Shown: positions 1 to 11,990 of the stretch, piece by piece
Layout of the letters: each line of letters begins with the position of its first letter
Position numbering within the stretch: the stretch's first letter is position 1
DNA from: Antilocapra americana
Taxonomy: Eukaryota; Chordata; Mammalia; Artiodactyla; Antilocapridae
Direction of reading: 5' to 3'
NCBI GenBank assembly: GCA_007570785.1
Contig: ML662465.1
Coordinates: 4,909,902-4,973,901 of the forward strand
Length of the DNA stretch: 64,000 bases
Program-made: the position numbers and the translations under genes
Notes under the pieces: model-generated
What the model saw: only the letters and a program-made list of their open reading frames with translations
Databases searched by the model: none
Told to the model about the DNA's origin: nothing

Positions 1-140
1 ATCAGTTCATTCGTTTCTTCAGCACACAATTAATGAGCATATATTATGTGTCTAGAACTGGTGATACAATGAACAAGACAGACATAGTCAGTGCCTTCAA
101 GATGCTTACAGTTTAGGGGAAAGACAGAAACACTAAACAG
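1..140 (+). repeat. L2-like ancient LINE 3' fragment
   Basis: The text follows the familiar old-mammalian pattern of an attcattc start, then a tatgtgtctagaactgg core, then gtgccttcaagatgcttaca and a gggaaagacaga end. I recognise it as the L2-type 3' end from memory. It is diverged and cut by the window edge. Confidence 0.45.
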
Positions 141-767
141 GGTGTCTTAAGTCAAGTTCTCTGAAAACAGACTCAGAGATGGAGATTTGTGTGTAGGGAT
201 CTTACTGGGTATTATCCTTGGGAATAACCCCTGCAGAGAATGAGGGAAGCAGAATAAAACAGGAGGAGTGAAATGACAATGAAGTTGTAATAGGCCTCAC
301 CCGACCTATTAGGGAGTTCTGAGGTCCGGGTGTGTTTTCAGACCATCCCCAATGAACACGTCTGTACCCAACCTCCACCAGCAACCAGTCACTGGGTGTG
401 GGCTGCCCCCTGACAATGCGGCTCTTCTCAGGGCAATTCCTGAATGACTAAGCCGTGAGTGGTCAGCAGCCAACCCTCCGCATGCCTGGGAAGAAGTGCT
501 TCCGTTAGAAAGGGGAGTCTGGGTGGCACCCCACAGTATCCACTACACAGAGGGTCTTGATCAGTGTCGTGAGTTCAGAGTTTAGAACAGGAGCCACCTA
601 ACGCAAACTAAGGGTGAGCAAGTATCGCTGTGTCTCTTCTAAACAGCATCAATAAAGGAGTCTGGGAAGAGTCCACTACCCTAAACCTCCCCAGGCACTA
701 GGTACTGTGAAGACCACGATACACACACTCCTGACCCCGTGAGGCGTGTGCGCTCAGTGTTTGCCAG

Positions 768-862
768 ATGCAGCAGCTGAGTCTCTGAGGAGCTGACTCA
801 CTTGCCCAAGACCCACAGCTGGTAGGTGGCAGAGCTGGAATCAGAACACCCAGCTATGTGAT
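768..862 (-). repeat. MIR SINE fragment
   Basis: It contains the antisense MIR core: cacttgcccaagacccaca, then agctggtaggtggcagagct and a ggaatcagaac end. Only the central part is recognisable. Confidence 0.7.
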
Positions 863-2219
863 GACAGAGGTCTGGGACCCCTTCTGCCTACTGCCTGCCC
901 CCGTTTCCCACACATCCTGAGCCTTTCCTTCACACTCTCTTCCATTCACACTGTAAAAATGACCGAGTTTTTCATAAATAACTCTCTCTCAAGCTTCCTC
1001 TCCTGACCCCTTCCTCTTACAGCCCACATTCTCTTATGAGTTGTCCACACCTCTCTTTCCACCTTCCGCTCCTAGCACCCAGCATCCTAGCTCTTCCTCC
1101 CACCAGGCCACTGAACAAGCATGGTCCAAATCCCTAAACTGAATGATCGACTCCCAGACTGTCTCCAGGCTTAACCTGTTCTCACTACCATCTCCAGTTG
1201 GCAGCATCTAACCGGCTGGCCGTGTTCACCTTCTTTCTTATTTTGGTTCCTGTGACCCTCAAATCCTTCTGCGTCTCCTTCTCTCAGAGCACCATTTTTT
1301 CTTCTCCTTCAGTGGTTCCTCTTCTCTACTAATCCTTAAAGTGGCTCCATTTCCCAGGGTCCCAGCCCTGATGTACTTCCAACTCCCTGCCCTCTTGTAC
1401 CTGGCATGCCCAACCGCTCCAGCTCCACTGTTAGGCTACTGGTGTCTAAACCTATGCTCTCTGCTCTGTTTTCCCAGTTGGGTGTCTGGATATCTAGATC
1501 CATCCACCTGCAGGACGTAGTCACCGCTTTGAGCCCGAAACATGGCAGACTCAGCCTCTTTACAAACCCAAGACAATCGCCTTTTCCTCCAAGTGAGCGT
1601 CTTTGATTTCTAACCCTGCTTGCTTTTTGCTATGCACACATCTTCCTGAACCACCAATCTCAATTAATTCTTGACTCCTCCATCCTCTCTGTGATTCTCC
1701 ACATCAATTTACTCTCATCTGTCCATTTCTGGTTGTCACTTCCTTAACTCAAGCATGCCTCTTCTCATCCATCCTCCTGAAATCCTTCTCGTTCACTGTC
1801 ACCCACAATATCTAGATTAGGTAATTACCACCCCCAATGAATGGCTCATCAACTACTGAATAACATCCAAAATCCCTAGAATGTGCAAGCAAGGTCTTCT
1901 ATGACCTGGCATCAATCACTCTTCACAGACACACTCTACTCTCAACACATCATAAATCCAATAGCCCTTCATGCCCAGAGTCTTCATTCATGTGGCCATT
2001 TCATCCTGACAGCCTACTATTTAACCCACTTTTCCACCTATTTAATCACCTGTTCAACAAGCATCTCTGTGTATCTGCACAGGTGCTCGCACACAGTGGT
2101 ATAAAAACATGACTAGTTCTTCCCTCCATCCAGTGGAGGGAAACAGGTAAGGAGCAAAGAAACAAGTAAACAAGATAATGACAACATGTGACAAATACCA
2201 CGACAGTACCAGACAGGGT

Positions 2220-2406
2220 GCGTGCGCATGCACACTCGGTCATGTCTGATTCTTTGTGACCCCCATGGGCTCCTTCGTCCATGGAATTTTCCAGGCAAGC
2301 ATACTGGAGCAGGTTGCCATTTCCTCCTCCAGGCAATCTGCCCAACCCAGGGATCAAACCCAGGTCTCCTGCAGGGGCGGGTGGGTTCTTTACCAGTTGA
2401 GCCACT
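2220..2406 (-). repeat. Bov-tA-type SINE
   Basis: Ruminant tRNA-Glu-derived SINE in antisense, with the ggatcaaacccaggtctcctgc box and a gagccact end. It is flanked by an exact 9-bp target duplication, agacagggt, at 2211-2219 and 2407-2415. Confidence 0.9.
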
Positions 2407-3188
2407 AGACAGGGTAATGGAGTAGAAACACTGGGAGGGGATTCATTCTCTAGAGAAGGCTCCGCGGTGGCCTGAGAAGGTAACTTCTGAGTGGACAACT
2501 AAGGGGTGACCGGAAGCCATCCCGTGTACAATTCAAGGAAGGACGACCTGGGCTGAGGGAAGAGCAGCTGCCGGAAGGAAGGACACTCACGTGGCGGAGA
2601 AGCGAGGAGGCTGTCACAAAAGACAAGGGAGGACAAAGAGGGAAGACGAGGTCGGAGGGAGGCTTATTGGGTGGCACTGTTCCTGCAGCCTCTCAGAGCA
2701 GGGGCCGCGGGGCTGGATTCCAATGGAAAACTCTTGAGAGGCCTCAGACTAGTGTAAGCGAGGGAAGGGCACGGTCAATTTCCATTTTAGAAGGATCCCT
2801 CCGGCTGGGTGTGGAGAGTGGATTTCAGAGGGCCAAAGCCCATGAAAGCTTCTATTCATCTTTCAAAGTATGAAACAGACAAAGCTCCTAGCTGAGTCCT
2901 AGCAGGGGGTTCATCCTCCCCTTCCAGAACGAACTCCATTGCCTTTGACTCTGTAAAGCCTTTCCCAGCCTCATGGTTGGAATACTTCCCTCCGCAGCAG
3001 GGACCTCCCACAGCCTGTGCCTTCAAGCTGGGTTATCACTTCACCCACGCCCCCACTAGCGTGAGGGTTCTCTTCTCTCTCTTGTAAGTTGTGGAATACT
3101 CTGTGCAGAAAGGGCCATACATACTCATTCACAGAGCCCTCTTGGTGTCTGGCAAATGGCCTCCCACACCGGAAAGACTCAAAAAACA

Positions 3189-3280
3189 ATGGAAAGAAGG
3201 AAAGGAGGGAGGGAGAGAGCGAGGGAAGAAGGAAGGAAAGGTGGGAGGGAGAGAGGGAGGGAAAAGGGAGGAAGCCCAAA
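3189..3280. repeat. Purine (GGAA/GGGA) low-complexity tract
   Basis: About 90 bases are almost entirely A and G on the plus strand, made of ggaa, ggga and gaga units. Open frames across it come from this composition and are not genes. On the gene strand it is a pyrimidine tract. Confidence 0.9.
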
Positions 3281-3359
3281 AGAAAATACCTTTGTGTTCC
3301 CCAGGAATGCTGTGCATAAGAACCTAAGTTTACCATCAGTCACATCTATATTTTAATTC

Positions 3360-3500
3360 AAGCCCTGCTTGAACTCACTAGCTGTGGGAATTTAGGCAAG
3401 TAAATTCACCTCTCTAAGATGCATGCTCCTCTTCTGTAGAATTAGAATAATAATGGGAAGGGGACAGGTATTATCTCACAGGGTTGTCCTGAGGATCTAA
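3360..3500 (+). repeat. MIR SINE
   Basis: Sense MIR order is visible: ctcactagctgtgggaattt, then ggcaagtaaattcacctctc, then the tcacagggttgtcctgagga tail region. Confidence 0.7.
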
Positions 3501-4124
3501 GGAGACCAAACAGACACGAGTGGTCCTTCCCCTTCCCAAAAGTTTCTGTTTGGGAAGGCCACGAGGGCATGCTCTCAAACATGGCCCCGTGGCTACACGA
3601 CACTGTTGACAAGGTTCTGTCTTCTTGTTCAGGTTTTTGTTTTTAACAAATGTCTGTTGAGTGCTGGCCATGGACATCACTCCCATGATATCTGCTATAA
3701 ACACCTGTGGAAAGACATGTCCAATGTGCTCGTGAGTGAGGGCTGAGTCTGGCCCCTGTCGACGTGCCATGGACCCGAGCAATGTCCAGAGCAAGGCTAT
3801 GGAAACAGGGCTGTCCTATTAGCTTTCAGATCCCAAGCCTCAGTCACCAGGCCCTCCCTGGAGACCTGGCAGGCAGCCCCTTGCTGAAGAAACCCGGAGA
3901 CACGACATTTCAAGCCCAGGATCTGCCTCCCTACCCATCACGCCCATCTCAGGCGCCCTGTAGCCCTCAAGCTGTCTCTTGAGCTAATGATGAGCAGAGA
4001 CAGTGACGAGCCCAGGTCTGTCTCTCACCAGGAAGCCTGGATGAGGAGGCCAGGGAAATAATGAAAGCTCACGCATCCCTCAGCTGAAATCACCGCTTCA
4101 ATTCCTAAAGCCTCAATTTGTCAT

Positions 4125-4320
4125 AGTGGTTAAGGACCTGGGTTTCAAGGGATCAAGCATCAGTTCCACCACCTCCTAGCCAAATGACCTTGGGCAAGTC
4201 AGTTAAGCTCCCTGGGCCTCAGTTTCCCTACCTGCAAATGGAGATTGAATGCCCTAACGCAGGTCGAGCAGGTAGAGAGTTCAGCACTGTGCCTGGCACT
4301 TAGGAGGTCCTTGCTGTGTG
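4125..4320 (+). repeat. MIR SINE, nearly full length
   Basis: It starts at the tRNA-like gtggttaaggacctgg, has the core gaccttgggcaagtcagtta and cctcagtttccctacctgca, and ends at gtgcctggcacttaggagg. This is one of the best preserved MIRs here. Confidence 0.85.
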
Positions 4321-5110
4321 CATTTTATATTTGCATTTAGAAAGATGTTAATGATTTTGTCAGGGCAGCTGCATGGCGAAAGCCCTTGCAAAACAAGGAG
4401 AAATAAGCAGAAAGATGGTATGGAGCATCCTTTGGAGCTGCTGGCTCTGTGCATATACCCACGTGTCTTTCTCCACTATTTCATAATTTCCTGCCGTTTT
4501 GTTCAGTTTTCTTTCCTCGCTTCAAAAGGCTGCTTGGATTGGGATTTCTCAAGCTACAAGCGAAGACGGTGAGTTAGATTGGAAGAAGAAATAAAATCAA
4601 AGCATCATTGATCCTCAGCTAGGGGGAGGGGGTTGGTAGGGTACGGGGGAGACAGGCTCTTAGCTCTTATTCCAAGTCTCTGGGGAGATCCATTCTCTGA
4701 GCAGAGGCAGGCAGCCAGTGAGGACCACGGAAGCTGGAAGCTGGCGTGAGAGCCCCAAACCCAGCCATCCGTGGCTGCCTCACGCAGCTCCACAGGGGAG
4801 GAGGAACAGACAATAGCAGTCTGTTAGAGCCATTTCCCTTCTGCCCCAGCCCTTCTCAGAGCCCAGCAGGCAGCTGATGACAACTCAGAGGAGTCTGACA
4901 GCCCGTGCAAAGCGCACCATCTCTCTAGCTTCCAATCACCAGGTATCTGAAGGGACACAGAACAGTCAGCTTCTGCCCTCATTAAGAACCCTTTGGTGGG
5001 CAGAAAAGATGACCGTCAAAGGACCTGCCAGATTCATCAGCCTACTGATGAGGAGGAGGGCAGAAGCCCCCAGCGCTCTGACTTCCCCACCCAGCCAAGG
5101 CGGCCCCTTA

Positions 5111-5129
5111 ATTTGCATCTCATTTGCAT
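5111..5129. promoter_or_regulatory. Tandem pair of perfect octamer motifs (candidate OCT/POU site)
   Basis: ATTTGCAT occurs at 5111-5118 and again at 5122-5129, 11 bp start to start, so both lie on the same face of the helix. The block around them (about 4.9-5.4 kb) shows no repeat I recognise. ATTTGCAT is the reverse complement of ATGCAAAT, the site bound by OCT1 and OCT2. PRKCB is strongly used in B cells, so an intronic OCT2-responsive element is plausible. That role is inference; the motifs are seen directly. Confidence 0.45.
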
Positions 5130-5692
5130 TGCATACTTAACGTGACTCTAGCTTATACACACTGGGAGAAATCATTCTGTCACAGGCTGAAAAGGGGCTC
5201 TGCCGTCATTGTATTTGCACAAATGATCCCTTGGGAGTAGGGTCTGCAGAGCAAGTCCACACAGCCATCTCTGCCCTCCAGGAAAACAAGACCTCAATCA
5301 GACCACGGTGATGCGGGCAGATGTAGATCTCGCTATTCTGGGATGGATGACCAACTAAATAAAGCCACGGTTACATCATGCACAAGGCCAGACAGAGGAA
5401 AAATTCCAAATGTTTTCAAGAGACTGTGTTAGAACGATTCAGGCTAATTGCATGCAAGTCTTGTACTATGAATGTCAAACTATACCACCATCACAGAAAT
5501 GAGCTGTCAGAGGCTTGGTCAGAGTTCCCACAGAAAAGAACCTTTCCCCTCTCTCGAATACTTCCTGTTTTGTCTGACTGATGCACACACCCTTGACAAA
5601 GATTTTGCATTTTATTGTCCAAAAGCCACAGGTTCCACCAGTATTCCTTAAGGATTACAGTATTGCCCGTCAAGATACTGTGGGTGCTAAGG

Positions 5693-5857
5693 CCTCTAAT
5701 AAAGGCAGACCTGGGTTCAAATCCCAGCTCTGGCACTTAGTAGTTGTGTGGCCTTAGCCAAGTCACTGAACCTTTCTGAGCTTCAGTTTCTTCTTCTACT
5801 GAATGGAGAAATATTAGTCTTTATCTCATAGGAATTAAATGAAGTAATGCATATAAA
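5693..5857 (+). repeat. MIR SINE
   Basis: Sense MIR: gacctgggttcaaatcccag, then tggccttagccaagtcactg, then cttcagtttcttcttctact and atgaagtaatgcatataaag. It abuts the younger Bov-tA that follows. Confidence 0.85.
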
Positions 5858-6086
5858 GGGGCTCCCCAGGTGGCGTTAGTGGTAAAGAACCACCTGTCAA
5901 TGCAGGAGGCATAAGAGACACAGGTTCAATCCCTGGGTCAGGAAGATCCCCTGGAAGAGGGCATGGCAACCCACTCCAGTATTCTTGTTTGGAAACTCCC
6001 ATAGACAGAGCAGCCGGGTGGGCTACGGTCCATAGAGTCGCAAAGAGCCAGACACAACTGAAGTAACTTAGCATGCACACACACAA
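5858..6086 (+). repeat. Bov-tA SINE
   Basis: Starts ggggctccccaggtggcgtt, has the box-B-like caggttcaatccctggg, and ends in the BovA body (ccactccagtattcttg, gccagacacaactgaag) with a CA-rich tail. Confidence 0.92.
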
Positions 6087-6616
6087 TGCTCGTTAAAAGT
6101 GTTTGTACAATGTCTGGTACCTCTTACAAAATAAAGTCAAGAGGTACTTCTTATGGTTGAGAAAACAAGAAATGAAGTTGTAAATATACATCTGGCCCTC
6201 TGTATTTGCAGACATGGGTCGGGGAAGAGAGTCAACCATCATGAATTTGAGCACCTGTTGAGCACCTGTGGACTTTGGCATCCACCAGGAGCCCTGGAAC
6301 CAAACTATGCAGATACCAAGGAGTGATGAGAACTCCTAGAGCCACAATATACTCTGGGAACCCATTACTGTGGCTCAAATTCCTTGCAAGGGATTACAAA
6401 AGCTTCCAGCAGCTGCCTCCGTGTCACCTGTCCGCCTCTCCCGCTCTCCTCACCCTGGCTCACTTCACTCATACTCAAGAGTCTGCTTGCTGTTCCCACC
6501 AACATGTGGGTGGAGCCCGATACTGCACGGGGTCTCTGTGCTGGCAGAGCCTCTACCTGGAATACTCTTCCTCTAGGGAGCTGCATGACTCCCTCACTCA
6601 TCTTCCAAAGTCTTTA

Positions 6617-6779
6617 CTCAGGACTTCCCTGGTGGTCCAGTGACTAAGACTCTGTGCTTCAAATGCAGGGGACCCAGGTTCAATTCCTGATCAGGGAACT
6701 TGGTCGCCCAGGCTGCCAGTAAGAGTTTGAATGCCGCAACTAAGACCCAGCACAGCCAAGTAAATGAATAAATATTTTT
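6617..6779 (+). repeat. CHR-type tRNA-derived SINE
   Basis: Begins near ggacttccctggtggtccag, has ccaggttcaattcctgatca, and ends in an AT-rich aatgaataaatat tail. It has an exact 11-bp target duplication, caaagtcttta, at 6606-6616 and 6780-6790, so both ends are certain. Confidence 0.9.
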
Positions 6780-6948
6780 CAAAGTCTTTATCCAAATGTT
6801 CCTATCTCAGTGACATTCTCCTGCCACCCTTATCTAAATCTGCAAGTCCTGTCCCCTCTCTCAGACTCCCAACGCTCCTTTCCTGCTTTAGTTTTCTCTT
6901 AACACTTGCCATCTGACATACTGTATATTTTACTTCTTTACCTACTTT

Positions 6949-7134
6949 AGAATCCGCCTGCCAATGCAGGAGATGCAAGAGACGCGAGTTCGATTCCTAG
7001 GTAAGGAAGATCCCCTGGGGTAGGAAACGGCAACCGGCTCCAGTATTCTTCCCTGGAAAACTCCCTGGACAGAGGAGCCTGGCAGGCTACAGTCCATGGG
7101 GTTGGGAAGAGTTGGACACGACTGAGCACACACA
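6949..7134 (+). repeat. Bov-tA SINE, 5' truncated
   Basis: Starts inside the tRNA part (agaatccgcctgccaatgca), keeps gcgagttcgattcctaggta and the BovA body, and ends gactgagcacacacatcag. Confidence 0.9.
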
Positions 7135-7173
7135 TCAGACCTACCTTATTGTTTGTCACACACCCTACAACGG

Positions 7174-7340
7174 AGGACTAACTGCAGCCTGCAGACCAAA
7201 TCCAACCCATCACCTGTTTTTGTAAATAAGGTTTTAGTAGAACAGAGCCCTGCCTATTCATTTACATACTGTCTGCGGTCACTTTTATGCTATAGCAGCA
7301 GAGCTGAGTAATTCTGACTACAACCACAAGGCTCCAAAGT
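7174..7340 (+). repeat. Non-autonomous hAT-Charlie-type DNA transposon fragment
   Basis: It contains gtttttgtaaataaggtttt and agtagaacagagccctgcc, the hallmark of an old mammalian hAT family. Another copy in this window (12966-13199) lies in the opposite orientation. Confidence 0.65.
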
Positions 7341-7674
7341 CTATCAGGTCCTTAAGAGGTAAAGCCCATGGAGCCTTGTGCTAGAAAAGAAGCTCCGTTG
7401 AAAGCAAGACTGTCTCATTCTCAGGCAACTCCCAGCAAGCAGGTCAGTGCTTAACACCTTACAAGATGCTGGATAATAAGGCCCTTTTGCTGAAGGAGTA
7501 AACTAGAAGTGGGGACACACCTGTGCTGTAGGTATGTGGGGGAGGACACCAGAGGTGTCAGAGAGCTAAATTCTGCTCAGGATGCTGGCATCACGAAGAT
7601 GTGAAGTGAGACAGTAACAGAGCGTGTAGAGCTCGGGTACCAGAGGACATTCAAATGATGCCCGACAATGCAAC

Positions 7675-7840
7675 AGTGCTCAGAGTGTGGTCCCCTGGAA
7701 GGGTCCCCCTGGGAACTCACTAGAAATTCAAGTGCACCCAGACCTGCTGAAGCAGAATGGCTGGGACACTAGGCCCCTCTGTGGGTGATTCTGGTTTCAG
7801 GCGCACCAGCCGCTCTAAAGAGTGGAACTGGGGTGGGGGA
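7675..7840 (+). repeat. MER5-like hAT MITE
   Basis: The order gctcagagtgtggtcccctg, gggaactcactagaaattca, agacctgctgaagcagaatg, then gtgggtgattctggtttcag matches MER5A-type elements, with moderate divergence. Confidence 0.65.
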
Positions 7841-8212
7841 GGGGACAGTGCTTTCCATCATAGACTCTGCAATGCATATTTGGGTTTTTTTTTTATTAAT
7901 AACTCTGCACCTAAACAAGTTTGATGATATCATTAACTAAAAATGGTTTTAAATGTATGAATCATAGCTTTTTACTTTCTGTATTTCTGTTTTCTTTGAC
8001 ACATGGGGCCTTGCTGACCCAGAAGAGACTGTCCTTCCCAAGGTGGCCAATTCCTAGAGGTAATAAATTCAGCTCCAAGTATACCTTTCCCACCACCTCC
8101 AGCTCCTGGAGATCTTACACTCCAGGCCACCGTTCTCAGCACTAATCATGCCAGGGCCAGACAACCAGAGACAGCCCCGACACTCCAGAACCCGCTAAAA
8201 TTATTCAAACTA

Positions 8213-8507
8213 ACCAATCCCAAGGGAAATCAACCCAGGATATTCACTGAGAGCTCTGATGCTGAAGCTGAAGCTCCAATACTTCGGCCACCTGAAGCGA
8301 AGAGTCTACTCATTAGAAAAGAACCTGATGCTGGGAAAGACTGAGGGCAGGAGGAGAAGGGGACGACAGAGGATGAGACGGTTGGATGGCATCACTGACT
8401 CAATGGACATGAGTTTGAGCAAGCTCTGGGAAATGGTGAAGGACAGGGAAGCCTGGTGTGCTGCAGTCCAAGGGATCGCAAAGAGTTGGACATGACTAAG
8501 TGACTGA
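8213..8507 (+). mobile_element. BovB (RTE LINE) 3' fragment, sense
   Basis: Reads the C-terminal end of the BovB reverse-transcriptase ORF, with peptide features YFGHL, a G-R-R-R-R-G run, [19 protein letters not shown] and DREAW, then stops. It is 5' truncated, as usual for BovB, and is not a host gene. It lies antisense to PRKCB. Confidence 0.93.
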
Positions 8508-8671
8508 ACAACAACAAAAGCCAGTCCCAAGTCTGCTTCACCTGCCTCACCCATTCCTCCCCATCTAAACCACAAGAAAGCCCTGTCTCACTTGCTCTGC
8601 CTCCTGACCAACCCTGGTGCTTCCCCAGGCGGGCCTGTGTGCTGTGGCACTTCCTCTTGTTCAGTCACTAA

Positions 8672-8748
8672 GCACCACAGTTGGAAAGCACCATCTCTTC
8701 GGCGCTCAGCCTTCTTTGTGGTCCAGCTCTCACATCCATACATGACTG
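8672..8748 (-). mobile_element. Short BovB fragment, antisense
   Basis: The stretch aagcaccatctcttcggcgc followed by tcagccttctttgtggtcc matches the same interval of the antisense BovB copy at 14962-15030. Confidence 0.65.
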
Positions 8749-9613
8749 AGCGACTAACACACTGACCCCTGTCTCTGCCTGTCCATTACAGACTGGGTCT
8801 CCAAGAAGACGGACTTCTCACCTAAGAAACCACATCCTGAAAACATGCCATTCTGGGAGGAAATAAAAAGGTCACCAAACAGGAAACTCCAAATCTGGCA
8901 AATCCAGCAAAATTCATTCAGGGAATTCATACAGGGTTGGGTAAATCATGCTGAGCAGAGTAACAGCAATACATATGGCATCCCAACTACATCCCAGGCG
9001 GTGTTCTAAATGCTCGCACACATGGCCTATGGAATTCCCACAGCCACGTGGTTCTCAGGTGGGTCCTTCCACCAGCCTCCCCTCATCCTTCTGAGCCGCT
9101 CAGGTATCCCTTACCTTCCAAGCAGGAAGGGACAGCCCCTGGCCCTTCCACGGTGAGGCTGAGAGAGAAGGCCTCCCCCACTGGTCCACTTCTCATAACC
9201 GAGGATCCAGCCAGACTCTTGGGCAGGTCTTGACCAATGACACTGGCCTGGGGCCTTTGGGCAAACAGGTAGGCCGACCTGAAGAAGTGTCATCGACATT
9301 AGCCTCATAGCCCAGCAAACACTGGCTTGCATATGCCCAAAGAAGAAAAATGGGCAAGTGGAAGATAACAGAAAAATGGAGCCCTAGGAAGCAAAGTCTC
9401 CATCAGCATAAGGCGGCTGAGCCCTGCACGTTTTCTCCTTGGCGGCCCGGGGAGAGCGCCCTAACAGCGGGGGTGTGCTCGTGGAGTCTGGGCATGGCCG
9501 GCACACAGGAAGCGTTCCAGAAAACAACTGCTGCTAGTGGCATCAACCACTACCTCCCCCCTACCCCCGAGGGGGGACAGAGAGGGGGCAGAGGGTGATC
9601 AAGAGCCTCATAC

Positions 9614-9715
9614 TCTGGGGGGACTTCCCTGGGGGTTCACCGGTTACGACTCCATGCTTTCACTGCAGGTTTGATCCCAGGCCAGGGAACTAAGACTCTG
9701 TATGCCTCACAAGAG
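9614..9715 (+). repeat. CHR-type SINE, 3' truncated
   Basis: Starts ggggggacttccctgggggt and keeps gcaggtttgatcccaggcca and gggaactaagactctg. The A-rich end is missing. Confidence 0.7.
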
Positions 9716-9751
9716 CAGCGCCCCCTCCTCCCAAAGCCTCACACACAGGAC

Positions 9752-9953
9752 CTGACACTTGGGTTCACACCCCAGCTCCACTCCTTTGGACCTGTGGGCC
9801 TTAAGGGAGTTATGAGGCTCCCTTTCTGTGCCTCCGTTTCCCCACCTGGAAAATGGAGATGGTGTCAGTAACTATCTCATGGGGCTTTGGATAGGATTAC
9901 ATGAGAACGCTGGGAAAGTGCCAGCCTTCTGCCTTATTGCACCTCCTTCACAG
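9752..9953 (+). repeat. MIR SINE
   Basis: Sense MIR: tgggttcacaccccagctcc, then gcctccgtttccccacctgg and aaaatggagatggtgtcag. It is followed directly by a BovA insertion. Confidence 0.75.
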
Positions 9954-10090
9954 CCTGGAGTAGGAAATGGCAACCCACTCCAGTATTCCTGCCTGGAGAA
10001 TCCTATGGACAGAGGAGCCTGGCAGGCTACAGTCCATGGGGTTGCAAAGAGTCAGACACGACTGAAGCGACTGAGCACGCACGCACACAC
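9954..10090 (+). repeat. BovA monomer SINE
   Basis: BovA body without the tRNA part: ggaaatggcaacccactcca, then gacagaggagcctggcaggc and cagacacgactgaagcgact, with a CA-rich tail. Confidence 0.9.
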
Positions 10091-10740
10091 AGCCTTTATC
10101 ACTACGGGGAAGGGACCCTGTTTACTCAGTGGTCACTTCCCTCATCAGAAAGAACACAGGACACAACAACAGGCGGTCTTGTTTGTGATGGCAAGCGGTG
10201 CCCAGCACACGAGAGACACCAGACCAGTGTTTGCTGAAGAAGGGGGGGAGGCAGGATTCGAACCAGGCTGACTCCAAAGCCCCTTGCTCAGGCTCTGTGA
10301 TCCTAGACTCTGTTGGCTTGTATGTTGGGCTACATTGTACAGGCTTGCAGCAAGTCAATGAGAAGAGCAGGTGGGGCTGTGACTGGAAAAGGAAGGTGCG
10401 CCTCCTCCCCTTGCAACGGGAGACAGAGGCAAAGCAGAGAGGGGCTCTGGGTCCTGTTACAAAAGCCTGGCACTCTGTGCTGCAGGGGTATATCCCAGGG
10501 CACGCAGGTAGGTTCAGACCGTCTGTGAAAGGGGATTCTGGGCCCAGAGATGGGCTGGGGGGCACTGCGCCCAGACTTTCCACTGCGGGCCCCGGCAGAA
10601 GCAGAGCGCGGTAAAGCCTGCCACCTAGTGGACGAGGTGCGTCATCGAGCTTGTCTGCAGGAAAAGTGGATGGAACGTCAAAAGCGCACCGGGACCTGAG
10701 GTTGAGTTGCTTCTATGTTTCGGAGATGAATGCAGCTCAA

Positions 10741-10860
10741 ATGGCAGCCCACTCCAGTATTCTTGCCTGGGAAATTCCATGGACAGAGGAGCCTGGCGGG
10801 GGTTCATGGGGGTCGCAAGGAGTCAGACACGACTGAAGTGACCAAGCATGCATGCACAGG
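10741..10860 (+). repeat. BovA monomer SINE
   Basis: BovA body flanked by an exact 10-bp target duplication, tgcagctcaa, at 10731-10740 and 10861-10870. It carries the usual gcatgcatgcacag end. Confidence 0.9.
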
Positions 10861-10870
10861 TGCAGCTCAA

Positions 10871-11845
10871 CATCAGAGAAACAAACAACCCAACCAAAAA
10901 ATGGACAGAAGACCTAAACAGACACTTCTCCAAGAAGACCTCCAGATGGATAATTAACACATGAAAAAATGCTCAACACTGATTATTAGAGAAATGCAAA
11001 TCAAAACTGCAACGAGGCATCACCTCACTCTGGTCAGAATGGCCATCATAAAAAAAAAATCTACAAACAATAAATTGTGGAGAGCATGTGGAGAAAAGGG
11101 AACCCTCTTACACTACTGGTGGGAATATAAACTGAAACAGCCACTATGGAGAACAGTACGAAGATTTCTTTAAAAAACTACGAATAAAACTACCATGCAG
11201 CCTAGCAATCTCACTACTGAGCACATACCCTGAGAAAACCATAATTGAAAAAGACACATGTACCCCCAATGTTAACTGCAGCACTATTTACAGCCAAGAC
11301 ATGGAAGCAACCTAGTCATCAACAGATGAATGGATAAAGAAGTCATGGTACATAAAAACAGTGGAATATTACTCAACCATAAAAAGGAACAGCTTTGAAT
11401 CAGTTCTAGCGAGGCAGATGAACCTCAAGCCTGTTATACAGAGTGAAGTAAGTGAAACAGCGAAAATATATCATATATTAATGCATATATATGGACTCTA
11501 GAAACAGTGGTACTGAGAACTTATTTGCAGGGCAGGAATGGAGACTCAGACATAGAGAACATACTTACAGACAACAGCAGGAGAAGGCGAGGGTGGGATA
11601 AGTTGAGAGAGTAGAAATATGAAATATATACATTACCATATGTAAAACAGATAGCTAATGGGGAGTTGCTGTACAGCACAGGGAGTTCAGCCTGGTGCTC
11701 TGTGATGACCAAGAGGGGTGGGATGGGGTGGGAGGTGGGAGAGAGGTTCAAGAGGAGGGGACACATGTACACCTATGGTCGACTCACGCTGATGCGTGGC
11801 AGAAACCAGCTCAACGTTGTAAAGCAATTAGCCTCCAGTTAAACA
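10871..11845 (+). mobile_element. 5'-truncated ruminant L1, end of ORF2 plus 3' UTR
   Basis: Sense L1 text: gaaatgcaaatcaaaactgc, later gtggaatattactcaaccat, then the ruminant L1 tail with gctctgtgatgacc and gtaaagcaattagcctcc. Internal stops break it. It is about 975 bp and not functional. Confidence 0.9.
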
Positions 11846-11854
11846 AAGCGTACA

Positions 11855-11990
11855 CGAATCACATGGGGATTTTGCTGAAACGCAGATTCTGACTCAGCAG
11901 GTCCGGAAGGAACCTAGGGTTCTGCCTTTCCAGTCCCCTCCCAGGGGATACTGATGCTGCTGGTTCACACACCACACTTAGCGCAACCAG
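11855..11990 (+). repeat. MER5-like hAT MITE
   Basis: Contains cacatggggattttgctgaa and acgcagattctgactcagca and ends near gatactgatgctgctggttc. The order matches MER5A-type copies. Confidence 0.65.

Noticed and set aside
3089..3356. Several overlapping Arg/Glu/Gly-rich and Pro/Ser-rich frames
   Set aside because: They are produced by the purine-rich simple repeat and have no coding signal.
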